From Opitutus sp. GAS368 (GTDB taxonomy: Bacteria > Verrucomicrobiota > Verrucomicrobiia > Opitutales > UBA953): 30,187 bases of DNA. Position 1 is the first letter of the stretch. Each line of letters opens with the position of its first letter. A program made the translations under genes and the position numbers. The notes beneath the pieces were generated by a model that did not search any database, was not told the origin of the DNA, and saw only the letters and a program-made list of their open reading frames with translations. The DNA lies in contig CAMDQP010000002.1 of assembly GCA_945906115.1 (NCBI GenBank), positions 1 through 30,187 on the forward strand, written 5' to 3'. Positions 7,316 through 14,440 of this stretch are shown here, piece after piece.

Positions 7316-8650
7316 ATGTCCCAACACCTTGACGATGAGCGGTCTCCGGCCGCGGTCTGGTGGGATAATTTCGCCAATTTCGCCTGGCGGACGGATTGGA
7401 CGCAGGTGGTCATCATCCTCTTCCTGAGCGGATTAGGAATCGTGGCAATCCAGTCGGCCGGAAGCGCCCGCGAGTCCACGTTCTACCGGTCCCAGATTGT
7501 CTTCGTGGTGATCGGTTGGCTGGCTTATTGGGCGGTATCGGCCCTCGATTATCGCCACATTCAGCGCTACGCGCGCCGCATCTATCTGGCCTGCTTAGCC
7601 ATCCTGTTGCCAGTCTCGATCTGCGCCCTTTTGCATCAGGACCTCGGGTCTTTCATTCGCAGCATTAATGGGGCACGTCGCTGGATGGATTTCGGCCCGT
7701 TTTCGATTCAGCCTTCGGAGTTCGCCAAGATCGGCGTGCTGGTCTTGCTCGCGGCCATGCTGGCCCGTTCTCCGATCGGCTCCTTCCGTGCGACTTGGCG
7801 TACCGTCTGCTGGTGTCTTGGGGCTGCCGCGGTCCCGTTTGTCTTGATTTTTGTGCAGCCAGACCTAGGTTCTGCCCTTATCTACCTGCCGCTCTCATTC
7901 ATCCTGCTTTTCGTTGCTGGCCTGACCCACAGGTTCTTCCTAGTGGCCGGTGCGGCCGCCTTATTGCTGGTGGGGGTAGTGGCGCTGGATATGCGCGAAT
8001 ACGCGGCAAAAATTGACCAATACGCGAAGGCCAACCCCAGCTCCAAGGACCCGGTACGCGCCGTCCGCGGCGAGCATGAGGCCGAGGCTTGGTTCTTCCT
8101 GCTCAAGGACTACCAGCGCGAGCGCATCATGTCGTTCGTCGCTCCCGAGGTAATCGACCCTAAGGGTCTCGGTGTGACCTGGAACGTGAATCAGGCGGTC
8201 ATCGCCGTCGGTCGCGGCGGTTTCCGCGGTCAAGGCATCGGTAACGGCACGCAGGCCCGCTTCGGCTACTTGCCCGAGGCTGCGGCCCATAATGATTTTC
8301 TTTTTTCCGGGATGGCCGAGGAGATCGGCTTCACCGGCGGACTCTTGGTGATTGGCGCATTTGTCCTGTTGTTCTGGCGCGTCGTGCGAACGGCGGCTCG
8401 GGCGGCGGATCGTTTTGGTTCCTTGCTCGCGATTGGCGCGGCGGTCGTGCTCGGCACGCACGTCGTGATTAATGTCGGCATGAACATCAACCTAATGCCC
8501 GTCACTGGGGTCCCCCTACCTTTTCTTAGCTACGGAGGGTCTTTCGTTCTCAGCTGTTTCCTGCTCCTTGGACTAGTCCAGAGCGTTCACCGGCACTCGG
8601 CCGGTGGCGGCGAAAGCGGAGGCTCTCCGGCAACCGGCTTAACCGCCTGA
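7316..8650 (+). CDS. rodA: SEDS-family peptidoglycan glycosyltransferase RodA
   Basis: Polytopic inner-membrane enzyme that polymerises lipid II into glycan strands during elongation, normally with a class B PBP and MreBCD. From the ATG at 7316 it has 444 residues, somewhat longer than the roughly 370 of E. coli. About ten hydrophobic segments are visible. SEDS signatures are NGARRWMDFG (118-127), IQPSEFAKI (131-139), QPDLGSAL (181-188), an Asp in AAAHNDFLFSGMAEEIG (Asp327, aligning with the conserved catalytic Asp of the large extracellular loop) and GVPLPFLSYGGS (398-409). An extra charged insert (about 226-270) enlarges that loop. The frame stays open far upstream, but that region is antisense to rny and non-coding in character. 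The rng gene starts 5 nt after its stop. Confidence 0.94.
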   Translation: MSQHLDDERSPAAVWWDNFANFAWRTDWTQVVIILFLSGLGIVAIQSAGSARESTFYRSQIVFVVIGWLAYWAVSALDYRHIQRYARRIYLACLAILLPVSICALLHQDLGSFIRSINGARRWMDFGPFSIQPSEFAKIGVLVLLAAMLARSPIGSFRATWRTVCWCLGAAAVPFVLIFVQPDLGSALIYLPLSFILLFVAGLTHRFFLVAGAAALLLVGVVALDMREYAAKIDQYAKANPSSKDPVRAVRGEHEAEAWFFLLKDYQRERIMSFVAPEVIDPKGLGVTWNVNQAVIAVGRGGFRGQGIGNGTQARFGYLPEAAAHNDFLFSGMAEEIGFTGGLLVIGAFVLLFWRVVRTAARAADRFGSLLAIGAAVVLGTHVVINVGMNINLMPVTGVPLPFLSYGGSFVLSCFLLLGLVQSVHRHSAGGGESGGSPATGLTA

Positions 8651-8655
8651 CCGAG

Positions 8656-10377
8656 ATGCCCGACAATAACGAACCCGAAGATATCAACGACGAGCTGCCC
8701 GAGGGCGGCGAACAGACTGTCCCAATCGACCAGCGCCAGCTGGCCGACGAGGCGGCGAAGCGGCGCAAGGAGCTCCCGCTCCTCCAGCGCATCGTCAAAC
8801 ACTTCTCCAAGGACCGCGCGGTCTACCGAGAACTCGTGATCAACGCCGAGACGCTGGAGAAGCGCGTCGCGCTCCTCACCAACGGCGTCCTCGACAAGTT
8901 CGAGATCGAGCACAAAGGCGAGAACCGCATGGTCGGCGCAATCTTCAAGGGCCGCGTCCAAAACCTCGAAGGGGGCCTCAAGGCCGCCTTCGTGGATATT
9001 GGCCAGCCGAAGAACGCTTTCCTCCATTACTGGGACATGCTCCCTGCGGCCAACGACTCGCAGGTCGAATTCATCCGCGACAACGAGTCCGCCGAGCAGA
9101 AGCAGCGCATGGCCCGTTACCAAGCCAAGGACATCCCACAGCTCTTCCCGGCCGGCTCCGATATCGTCATCCAAGTCGTCAAGGATCAGATCGGCACCAA
9201 GGGCCCCCGCTCGACGACCAACATCGCGCTACCCGGCCGCTACCTCGTGCTGATGCCGTCCAGCGGCGCGTGCGGCGTCTCCCGTAAGATTGAGGATCCG
9301 AAGGAGCGCGAACGCCTGAAGGACATTCTCCGCTCCCTGACCATCCCGGAAGGCATGGGGGTCATCATCCGCACCGCCGGCGAGGGCAAGCAGGCCCGCT
9401 GGTTCGTCCGCGACCTGCACATGCTGCTTAAGCGCTGGCAGGGTATCGTTGAGAAGATCAACGCCCCGGACCGCCGTCCCGTCCTCCTCTACCAGGAGCC
9501 CGGCCTGATTGAGCGTACCGTCCGCGACTTCCTAACTGAGGAAGTCGACCGCATCCTCGTGGATAACCCTGAGGACTTCAAGCTGGTCCAGGATCTCGTC
9601 GGCGAAGTGTCGCCGCGCTCCCGTTCGCGCGTCGAACTGTACGCTGACCCGATTCCAGTCTTCGAGCGTTACAACATCGAGCGTCAGATCGAGCAGCTCT
9701 TCCAACGTCGCGTCCCGCTCCCGAGCGGCGGCGAGATCGTCATCGACGAGACCGAGGCCCTCACGGCCATCGACGTCAACACCGGCGGCCACCGCGGTAA
9801 GGACGGCGCCAAGGACGGCAACTTCATCACCCAGGCAAATCTCGAGGCGGTCACCGAAGCCGCCCGCCAGATCAAGCTCCGCAATCTTGGCGGACTCATC
9901 ATGATCGACACGATCGACATGAAGAACCCAAAGGACCGGAAGAAGGTCTTCGACACCCTGCGCGAGGCGATGGAGGACGACCGGGCCAAGCACCAGATTC
10001 TGCCCATCTCCGCGCTCGGCGTGCTCCAAATGACGCGCCAGCGCCATACGGAGTCCAACACGACCTCGATGTACACGGCCTGCCCGCACTGTCAGGGCCG
10101 CGGCATCGTCAAGAATCCCCGGACCGTCTCCGTCGAGATCCAGCGCAAACTCCTCAGCGTCATCCGCCGCCTGCGCGAGTCCGTCGGCGCCGAGAAGGAA
10201 ATCGAGATTAACATCCTGCTGCACCCGGTGAACCTCGAGCGCATCATTACGGAGGACCGCGAGTTCTTCCGCGACCTGATGAAGTCCTGCAAGGTTCGCC
10301 TGGGTACCAAGCCTGACCCGACCTATAGCATCGAGGCGTTCAAGCTCTTCGACGGCTCGGGTAAGGAACTGCGCTAA
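8656..10377 (+). CDS. rng: Ribonuclease E/G family endoribonuclease
   Basis: Single-strand endoribonuclease for rRNA/tRNA maturation and mRNA decay. The 573 residues are: an acidic then basic N-terminal extension of about 57 residues, an S1 domain beginning RELVINAETLEKRVALL with FKGRVQNLEGGLKAAFVDIG (98-117) and an unusual charged insert near 131-165, the 5'-phosphate sensor GVIIRTAGEGK (Arg239, Thr240), the catalytic DNase I-like core with ALTAIDVNTGG (Asp373) and LIMIDTIDM (Asp418), the zinc-link CPHCQGRG (Cys476, Cys479), and the small domain. There is no long C-terminal scaffold as in E. coli RNase E, so it is nearer RNase G in build. It lies 5 nt after rodA, surely in one transcript, and is followed by a strong terminator. 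Confidence 0.93.
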   Translation: MPDNNEPEDINDELPEGGEQTVPIDQRQLADEAAKRRKELPLLQRIVKHFSKDRAVYRELVINAETLEKRVALLTNGVLDKFEIEHKGENRMVGAIFKGRVQNLEGGLKAAFVDIGQPKNAFLHYWDMLPAANDSQVEFIRDNESAEQKQRMARYQAKDIPQLFPAGSDIVIQVVKDQIGTKGPRSTTNIALPGRYLVLMPSSGACGVSRKIEDPKERERLKDILRSLTIPEGMGVIIRTAGEGKQARWFVRDLHMLLKRWQGIVEKINAPDRRPVLLYQEPGLIERTVRDFLTEEVDRILVDNPEDFKLVQDLVGEVSPRSRSRVELYADPIPVFERYNIERQIEQLFQRRVPLPSGGEIVIDETEALTAIDVNTGGHRGKDGAKDGNFITQANLEAVTEAARQIKLRNLGGLIMIDTIDMKNPKDRKKVFDTLREAMEDDRAKHQILPISALGVLQMTRQRHTESNTTSMYTACPHCQGRGIVKNPRTVSVEIQRKLLSVIRRLRESVGAEKEIEINILLHPVNLERIITEDREFFRDLMKSCKVRLGTKPDPTYSIEAFKLFDGSGKELR

Positions 10378-10398
10378 GCCGTCAGGTTCGCGCCATCG

Positions 10399-10429
10399 AG
10401 GCCTTCGGGTTCGCCCGGGGGCCTTTTTG
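10399..10429 (+). terminator. Rho-independent terminator of rodA-rng
   Basis: An 11-bp stem (arms 10399-10409 and 10414-10424, including two G-T pairs) capped by a TTCG loop is followed by a T-run interrupted by one G. It sits 21 nt after the rng stop and just before the convergent ATPase stop. On the opposite strand no T-run follows, so it serves mainly the plus strand. Confidence 0.88.
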
Positions 10430-10430
10430 T

Positions 10431-12335
10431 TTACCGGCGGGGGCGGTGGGCGAGCAGGCGCAGGCCGTTGAGGCAAACAATGATGGTGCTGCCTTCATGG
10501 ACGCTGACGGCCAAGGGCAGCGAGGCGCCGCGGAAGACCACGTAAGCGGCCATCCCGAGGGCTGCCCCGACCGAGATCAGGACGTTGAAGCGGATCGCCA
10601 GTCGGGCGCTGCGGCTAAGTTCAATCGCATCGACCAGGCGGCCAATCCGATCGTCGGTCAGGACGAGGTCGCTGGATTCCAAGGCGGCGTCGCTGCCGCG
10701 ACCACCCATCCCGACGGCCACGTCCGCAGCGGCCAGGCTGGGAGCGTCATTGACCCCGTCGCCGACCATCGCGACTACATGGCCTTCGGCGGAGTAGCGG
10801 CGGATGGCGGCCATCTTGGCATCGGGTGTGAGCGCCGCGGCGTAGGATTGGATGCCGACTTGGCGGGCGGCGACGGTGGCGGCTTCCTCGCGGTCGCCAG
10901 TGAGCATCACCGTCCGGATCTTGCGGGCGTGGAGGGCGGTCAAGGTCGAGCGGCTTTCGTCACGGATGTGGTCGACCAGCGTGGCGCGGACGGTGACCGT
11001 GCCGTCGGAGGCCCAGACTTCGCTGACGATGGCGCCTTCGGCGACCATCGCAGGGGGTAGGGTGCCGCCGCCGACGAACTCACGGGTGCCGACGCTCCAG
11101 CGGGTGCCAGCGACGGTGCCGGCGACGCCTTGTCCCGGGGAATTGGAGAGGCCTTGGACTGGGAGCTGGCTCGCCCCTTCTTTAAGGCAGGCGCGGACGA
11201 CGCCGGCGGCGAAGGGGTGGGTGGTCGATGATTCCAGCGTGAGCAGGGCGCTCAGGGCGCGCCGGCGATCCGCGTCTTCTGGGTATACCTCAAGGGCGGC
11301 CACCTCGGGGATGCCAGCAGTCAGCGTACCCGTCTTATCGAAGCAGATGCAATCGACGTCGGCCAGGCGTTCCACGGCCGCACCGCCGCGGAAGAGGATA
11401 CCTTGGCGGGCACCGGCCGCGATGGCGGCCAGCACGGCGGAGGGCACGGAAAGGACCAGGGCGCAGGGGCTCAGCACCACCAGCAACGTCATCGCCCGAT
11501 AGAGCGGGGAGGCCTCACGGACGCCGTCGGGAGCGGTGAACTGCAGGGAGAGAAAGAAGATTGCCGAGGCCGAGAGGGTGAAGATCGCGTAGGCGTCGCC
11601 CCACTTGTCGATGGCACGCTGGGCAGGTGCCTTGCTGTCCTGGGCTTCACGGATCAAGCGCACGATGCGTTGCAGGGCGCTGTCTTGTTCTGCGCGGGTG
11701 ACTTCGACGATCAGGCGTCCCCAGGAGTTGAGGGTACCCCCGGCGACTTCGGATCCAGCCTGTTTAAAGGCGGGTTTTGCTTCGCCAGTGAGGTTCGACT
11801 CGTCCACCGCGCTCTCGCCGGAGAGGACTTTGCCGTCCGCCGGTACCAGTTCGCCGGGCAGGATGGCGATGCGGTCGCCGGGGAGTAGGGCGGCCACCGG
11901 CACCTCGATTTCGGAGTTATCCGGAGCCAATCGGCGGGCATGCTTGGGCGACTTGTCGAGGAGGGCGTCGATGGCACCGCGCGTGCGGTCCATCGCGTAA
12001 TGTTCGATCGCGCCGGCGGTCGAAAAGAGAAAAAGAAGGAGGGCTCCCTCCCACTGGGCGCCGACAATCCAGGTACCGACCGCCACGACGATCATCAGGA
12101 GGTGGACGTCGATGCGGCGCTCCCGCAGCGCCGCCCATCCGTCGATCGCGGCGTCCCATCCACCCGCGAGACAGGAGCCCGCGATGAGGATGAGCGCCCA
12201 AGTCGAACCGGTATCGCCGAATTGCTCCGCGACCAATGAAAGCAGGCCTAAAGCGCCGCTCACGGCCGCGAGGAAGGCGAGTTTTCGCCATTCGCCCGGC
12301 GCTTCGTGTTCCGCTTTGTGCGTCCGTTCGCTCAT
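10431..12335 (-). CDS. P1B-type heavy-metal-exporting ATPase (SPC/HEG class)
   Basis: Membrane pump that couples ATP hydrolysis to export of a transition-metal ion. From the ATG at 12335 it has 634 residues: an N-terminal membrane region without a CxxC/HMA metal-binding domain, the actuator LTGEAKP (182-188), the intramembrane SPCAL motif (289-293), the phosphorylation site DKTGTLT (333-339), the P1B His-Pro motif in STTHPF (373-374), MLTGD, GDGVNDAPSL (525-534), and a last helix with SVHEGSTIIVCLNGLRLL. SPC with a HEGG(S/T)-like motif marks the P1B-4 group, whose members move Co2+, Fe2+, Zn2+ or related ions; the exact metal cannot be read here. AGGA lies 7 nt before this ATG, supporting it over an in-frame ATG 23 codons upstream (12404). 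Divergent from the RHH-protein gene. Confidence 0.9.
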   Translation of the reverse strand: MSERTHKAEHEAPGEWRKLAFLAAVSGALGLLSLVAEQFGDTGSTWALILIAGSCLAGGWDAAIDGWAALRERRIDVHLLMIVVAVGTWIVGAQWEGALLLFLFSTAGAIEHYAMDRTRGAIDALLDKSPKHARRLAPDNSEIEVPVAALLPGDRIAILPGELVPADGKVLSGESAVDESNLTGEAKPAFKQAGSEVAGGTLNSWGRLIVEVTRAEQDSALQRIVRLIREAQDSKAPAQRAIDKWGDAYAIFTLSASAIFFLSLQFTAPDGVREASPLYRAMTLLVVLSPCALVLSVPSAVLAAIAAGARQGILFRGGAAVERLADVDCICFDKTGTLTAGIPEVAALEVYPEDADRRRALSALLTLESSTTHPFAAGVVRACLKEGASQLPVQGLSNSPGQGVAGTVAGTRWSVGTREFVGGGTLPPAMVAEGAIVSEVWASDGTVTVRATLVDHIRDESRSTLTALHARKIRTVMLTGDREEAATVAARQVGIQSYAAALTPDAKMAAIRRYSAEGHVVAMVGDGVNDAPSLAAADVAVGMGGRGSDAALESSDLVLTDDRIGRLVDAIELSRSARLAIRFNVLISVGAALGMAAYVVFRGASLPLAVSVHEGSTIIVCLNGLRLLAHRPRR

Positions 12336-12343
12336 GACGTCAT
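12334..12343. promoter_or_regulatory. 10-bp palindrome over the ATPase start region
   Basis: ATGACGTCAT is a perfect palindrome that overlaps the ATPase start codon (12333-12335) and part of the gap to its ribosome-binding site. It could be an operator half or a coincidence; only its position beside a predicted DNA-binding-protein gene makes it worth noting. Confidence 0.25.
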
Positions 12344-12475
12344 CCTGTCGTCGCGCATCGCTTCGGTCAACTGCTCGCACGGCCTCCGACCGTATCGAAT
12401 TCATCTTTACGAGATGTCGTGCGAACAGATTTTTTACGCATCGTCAGAGACGTTCCGGTGACATGAAAGTTTCCT

Positions 12476-12485
12476 CTTGCGCAAG
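12476..12485. promoter_or_regulatory. Palindromic operator candidate upstream of the tandem-RHH gene
   Basis: CTTGCGCAAG is a perfect 10-bp palindrome 43 nt upstream of the GTG start, near where the -35 region should lie; TATACC and TATGTA follow as possible -10 elements. RHH proteins often bind short palindromes in their own promoters, so autoregulation is a reasonable guess. The rest of the 12336-12527 intergenic region holds no other convincing element. Confidence 0.35.
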
Positions 12486-12527
12486 CGCGGGTTATACCTA
12501 TGTATCTTATCAAGAGTTAACCGCAAC

Positions 12528-12923
12528 GTGACGAACCGAACCGAAACCCCGAGCGAAAGTCTCATCACCGTGTCGCTTCCCCCGAAGCTCCACTCCGAAG
12601 TGGTCGCCTTTCAGCATCGGTCCGGTTTGAGCACCTTGAGTGAAGCAATCCGTCACGCGCTCGATCGTTACGACGATTCTCGTCCTTCCCTGGAGACCAC
12701 TCGGTCCCGCCAGGTTTCTTTCCGCGTACCGTCGGAGCTCCGTACTCGTATCACCCGCCAGGCGCGCAACGCCCGGGTGAGCGTGGGGCGAATCGTCAGG
12801 GTGGCGCTTCAGGCGCTGCCCTCAAACCCAACAACGATCCAAAAAAAGGACACACCTATGGCTAAAAAGAAGGCTGCTGCTAAGAAGAGCGCCAAGAAGG
12901 CCACCAAAGCTAAGAAGAAGTAA
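12528..12923 (+). CDS. Tandem ribbon-helix-helix protein with Lys/Ala-rich C-terminal tail
   Basis: Predicted DNA-binding protein of 131 residues from the GTG at 12528. Two RHH-like units are visible: 12-48 (LITVSLPPKLHSEVV then LSTLSEAIRHALDRY) and 62-97 (QVSFRVPSELRTRI then VSVGRIVRVALQAL), joined by a short linker. This suggests a single-chain RHH fold, as known for TraY of the F plasmid. Residues 111-131 are a histone H1-like tail with 11 Lys and 7 Ala. The tail begins at an in-frame ATG (12858) preceded by AAAGGA at 7 nt, and just upstream lies an in-frame A AAA AAG heptamer, so separate or frameshifted products are possible. A TTG 17 codons upstream is also open but lies in the likely promoter. 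Role as regulator or nucleoid protein is inference; it is divergent from the metal ATPase. Confidence 0.72.
   Translation: MTNRTETPSESLITVSLPPKLHSEVVAFQHRSGLSTLSEAIRHALDRYDDSRPSLETTRSRQVSFRVPSELRTRITRQARNARVSVGRIVRVALQALPSNPTTIQKKDTPMAKKKAAAKKSAKKATKAKKK
12842..12865 (+). other. In-frame A AAA AAG slippery heptamer with -1-frame stop
   Basis: Codons CAA AAA AAG place the heptamer A AAA AAG (12842-12848) in the register used for -1 frameshifting in E. coli dnaX. A -1 shift adds GHTYG and stops at TAA 12863-12865, removing the Lys-rich tail. No strong downstream stem was seen immediately after it, so efficiency is uncertain. Confidence 0.4.
12858..12923 (+). CDS. Possible independent 21-residue Lys/Ala-rich peptide (internal start)
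   Basis: An ATG in the same frame as the tandem-RHH gene is preceded by an A-rich AAAGGA ribosome-binding site 7 nt away, one of the best in this window. Translation from it would give a short peptide starting MAKKKAAAKK and ending in KAKKK, resembling the basic tails of bacterial H1-like proteins that neutralise DNA. It may instead be only the C-terminal tail of the RHH protein. A ribosome ending at the -1-frame stop 12863-12865 would be well placed to restart here. Confidence 0.45.
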   Translation: MAKKKAAAKKSAKKATKAKKK

Positions 12924-12981
12924 TTCTTCCTAGTCTTTTCCGTCCCTCGGGGCGGATGGCGCCGGCACTCCCGGTTATAAC

Positions 12982-13011
12982 AAGGACCCTCGCAAGGGGG
13001 TCCTTTTCTTT
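12982..13011 (+). terminator. Rho-independent terminator after the RHH-tail gene
   Basis: An 8-bp stem AAGGACCC/GGGTCCTT (arms 12982-12989 and 12998-13005) with an 8-nt loop is followed by TTCTTTT. It lies 58 nt after the stop codon; the intervening bases show no further gene. Confidence 0.82.
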
Positions 13012-13039
13012 TCCCACTGATGCCGACCAGCGTATTGGC

Positions 13040-13069
13040 TTGAAACAGGCCCCCTGAACACGGTTTGTT
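13040..13069 (+). promoter_or_regulatory. Possible icd promoter
   Basis: TTGAAA (13040-13045) is followed after 18 nt by TTTGTT (13064-13069); the -35 match is good, the -10 weak. The position, 16 nt before the icd ATG and after a terminator, is where an icd promoter is needed. Confidence 0.3.
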
Positions 13070-13084
13070 ATCACCCTTCTTACC

Positions 13085-14338
13085 ATGAGCTCCCCTGCAT
13101 CCGGCCGTATCACGATCGCCAACGGCAAACTCACCGTCCCCGACCATCCGATCGTCCCCTTTATCGAAGGCGACGGCACCGGCCCGGACATCTGGCGCGC
13201 CTCTGTCCGCGTCCTCGACGCCGCGGTCGCCAAGGCCTACGCCGGCAAGCGCAAGATCGAGTGGCTCGAGGTCCTCGCGGGCGAGAAGTCCTTCAAGGCG
13301 ACCGGAGATTGGCTGCCCGAGGCCACGCTCACCGCTTTCCGCGACTACCTCGTCGGTATCAAGGGCCCGCTCACCACGCCGACCGGCGGTGGCATCCGTT
13401 CCCTCAACGTCGCCCTCCGTCAGCAGCTCGACCTCTACGTCTGCCTCCGCCCCGTCCAGTGGTTCACGGGCGTACCTTCTCCGGTAAAGAACCCCGGTAA
13501 GGTCAATATGGTGATCTTCCGCGAGAACACCGAGGACATCTACGCCGGCATCGACTTCGAAGCCGGTTCCGAGATCGCCCTCAAGACGCTCGACTTCATC
13601 AAGACGAACTTCCCGAAAGAGTTTAAGAAGATCCGCTTCGGCGCCGAACAGCCCGACACCGTCGGCCTCGGCATCAAGCCAGTCTCCCGCCCAGGCTCCG
13701 AGCGCCTCATCCGTTCGGCCATCCAGTACGCCATCGAGAATAAGCGCAAGTCGCTGACCCTCGTCCATAAAGGCAATATCATGAAGTACACCGAAGGCGC
13801 CTTCATGAAGTGGGGCTACGACCTCGCCAAGAGCGAGTTCGGCGCCGAGGAAATCGACGGCGGGCCCTGGTGCAAGATTCCGGAAGGCAAGCCGGGCGCC
13901 GGTCTGATCATCAAGGACGCGATTGCCGACATCACCCTGCAGCAGATCCTCACCCGCCCGACGGACTTCGACGTCATCGCGACCCTCAACCTCAACGGTG
14001 ACTACCTCTCCGACGCCCTCGCGGCGCAGGTCGGCGGCATCGGCATCGCTCCGGGCGGCAACATCAACTACCTCACCGGCCACGCGATCTTCGAGGCCAC
14101 CCACGGTACCGCCCCCAAGTACGCCAACAAGGACGTCGTTAACCCGGGGTCCGTGGTGCTCTCGGGTGAGATGATGCTTCGCTACATGGGTTGGGGTGAA
14201 GCGGCCGACCTCGTCCTCAAGGGCCTCAACGGTGCGATCGGCGGCGGTCGCGTGACCTACGACTTTGCCCGCCAGATGCAGGGCGCCACCGAGATCAAGT
14301 GCTCGGAGTTCGGCGACGCGATCATCGCGTCGATGTAA
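13085..14338 (+). CDS. icd: NADP-dependent isocitrate dehydrogenase
   Basis: TCA-cycle enzyme converting isocitrate to 2-oxoglutarate and CO2. The 417 residues align in length and motifs with E. coli Icd: PFIEGDGTGPDIW (25-37), GGGIRSLNVALRQ with Ser106 (equivalent to the E. coli Ser113 phosphorylation site), RENTEDIYAGI, the Lys of LVHKGNIMKYTEG, and the C-terminal SEFGDAI. Coenzyme-specificity residues are those of the NADP type: Lys345-Tyr346 in HGTAPKYANKD and Tyr392/Arg396 in VTYDFARQM. Whether a kinase/phosphatase regulates it is unknown, as aceK is not in the window. It is monocistronic, with a terminator on each side. The leader before the ATG is pyrimidine-rich. Confidence 0.97.
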   Translation: MSSPASGRITIANGKLTVPDHPIVPFIEGDGTGPDIWRASVRVLDAAVAKAYAGKRKIEWLEVLAGEKSFKATGDWLPEATLTAFRDYLVGIKGPLTTPTGGGIRSLNVALRQQLDLYVCLRPVQWFTGVPSPVKNPGKVNMVIFRENTEDIYAGIDFEAGSEIALKTLDFIKTNFPKEFKKIRFGAEQPDTVGLGIKPVSRPGSERLIRSAIQYAIENKRKSLTLVHKGNIMKYTEGAFMKWGYDLAKSEFGAEEIDGGPWCKIPEGKPGAGLIIKDAIADITLQQILTRPTDFDVIATLNLNGDYLSDALAAQVGGIGIAPGGNINYLTGHAIFEATHGTAPKYANKDVVNPGSVVLSGEMMLRYMGWGEAADLVLKGLNGAIGGGRVTYDFARQMQGATEIKCSEFGDAIIASM

Positions 14339-14370
14339 TCGTCCCGGATCTCCACATAATCCGCACCACG

Positions 14371-14409
14371 CCGTTGGCGGCCCCTTGGGGCTTGCCAACG
14401 GTTTGTTTT
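14371..14409 (+). terminator. Rho-independent terminator after icd
   Basis: An 8-bp outer stem CCGTTGGC/GCCAACGG (14371-14378 and 14394-14401) with further pairing of CCCC and GGGG inside is followed by TTTGTTTTT. It lies 32 nt after the icd stop. Confidence 0.85.
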
Positions 14410-14440
14410 TGGGCGGAAATAAAGGCCCAAAAACACTTCC

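Noticed and set aside
8587..10476. Two minus-strand frames (195 and 314 codons) opposite rng
   Set aside because: Both are shadows of a complete RNase E/G, and the second runs through the terminator.
12375..12424. TCGCACG and CGTGCGA inverted repeat in the ATPase/RHH intergenic region
   Set aside because: The arms are only 7 bp and 36 nt apart, as expected by chance in GC-rich DNA.
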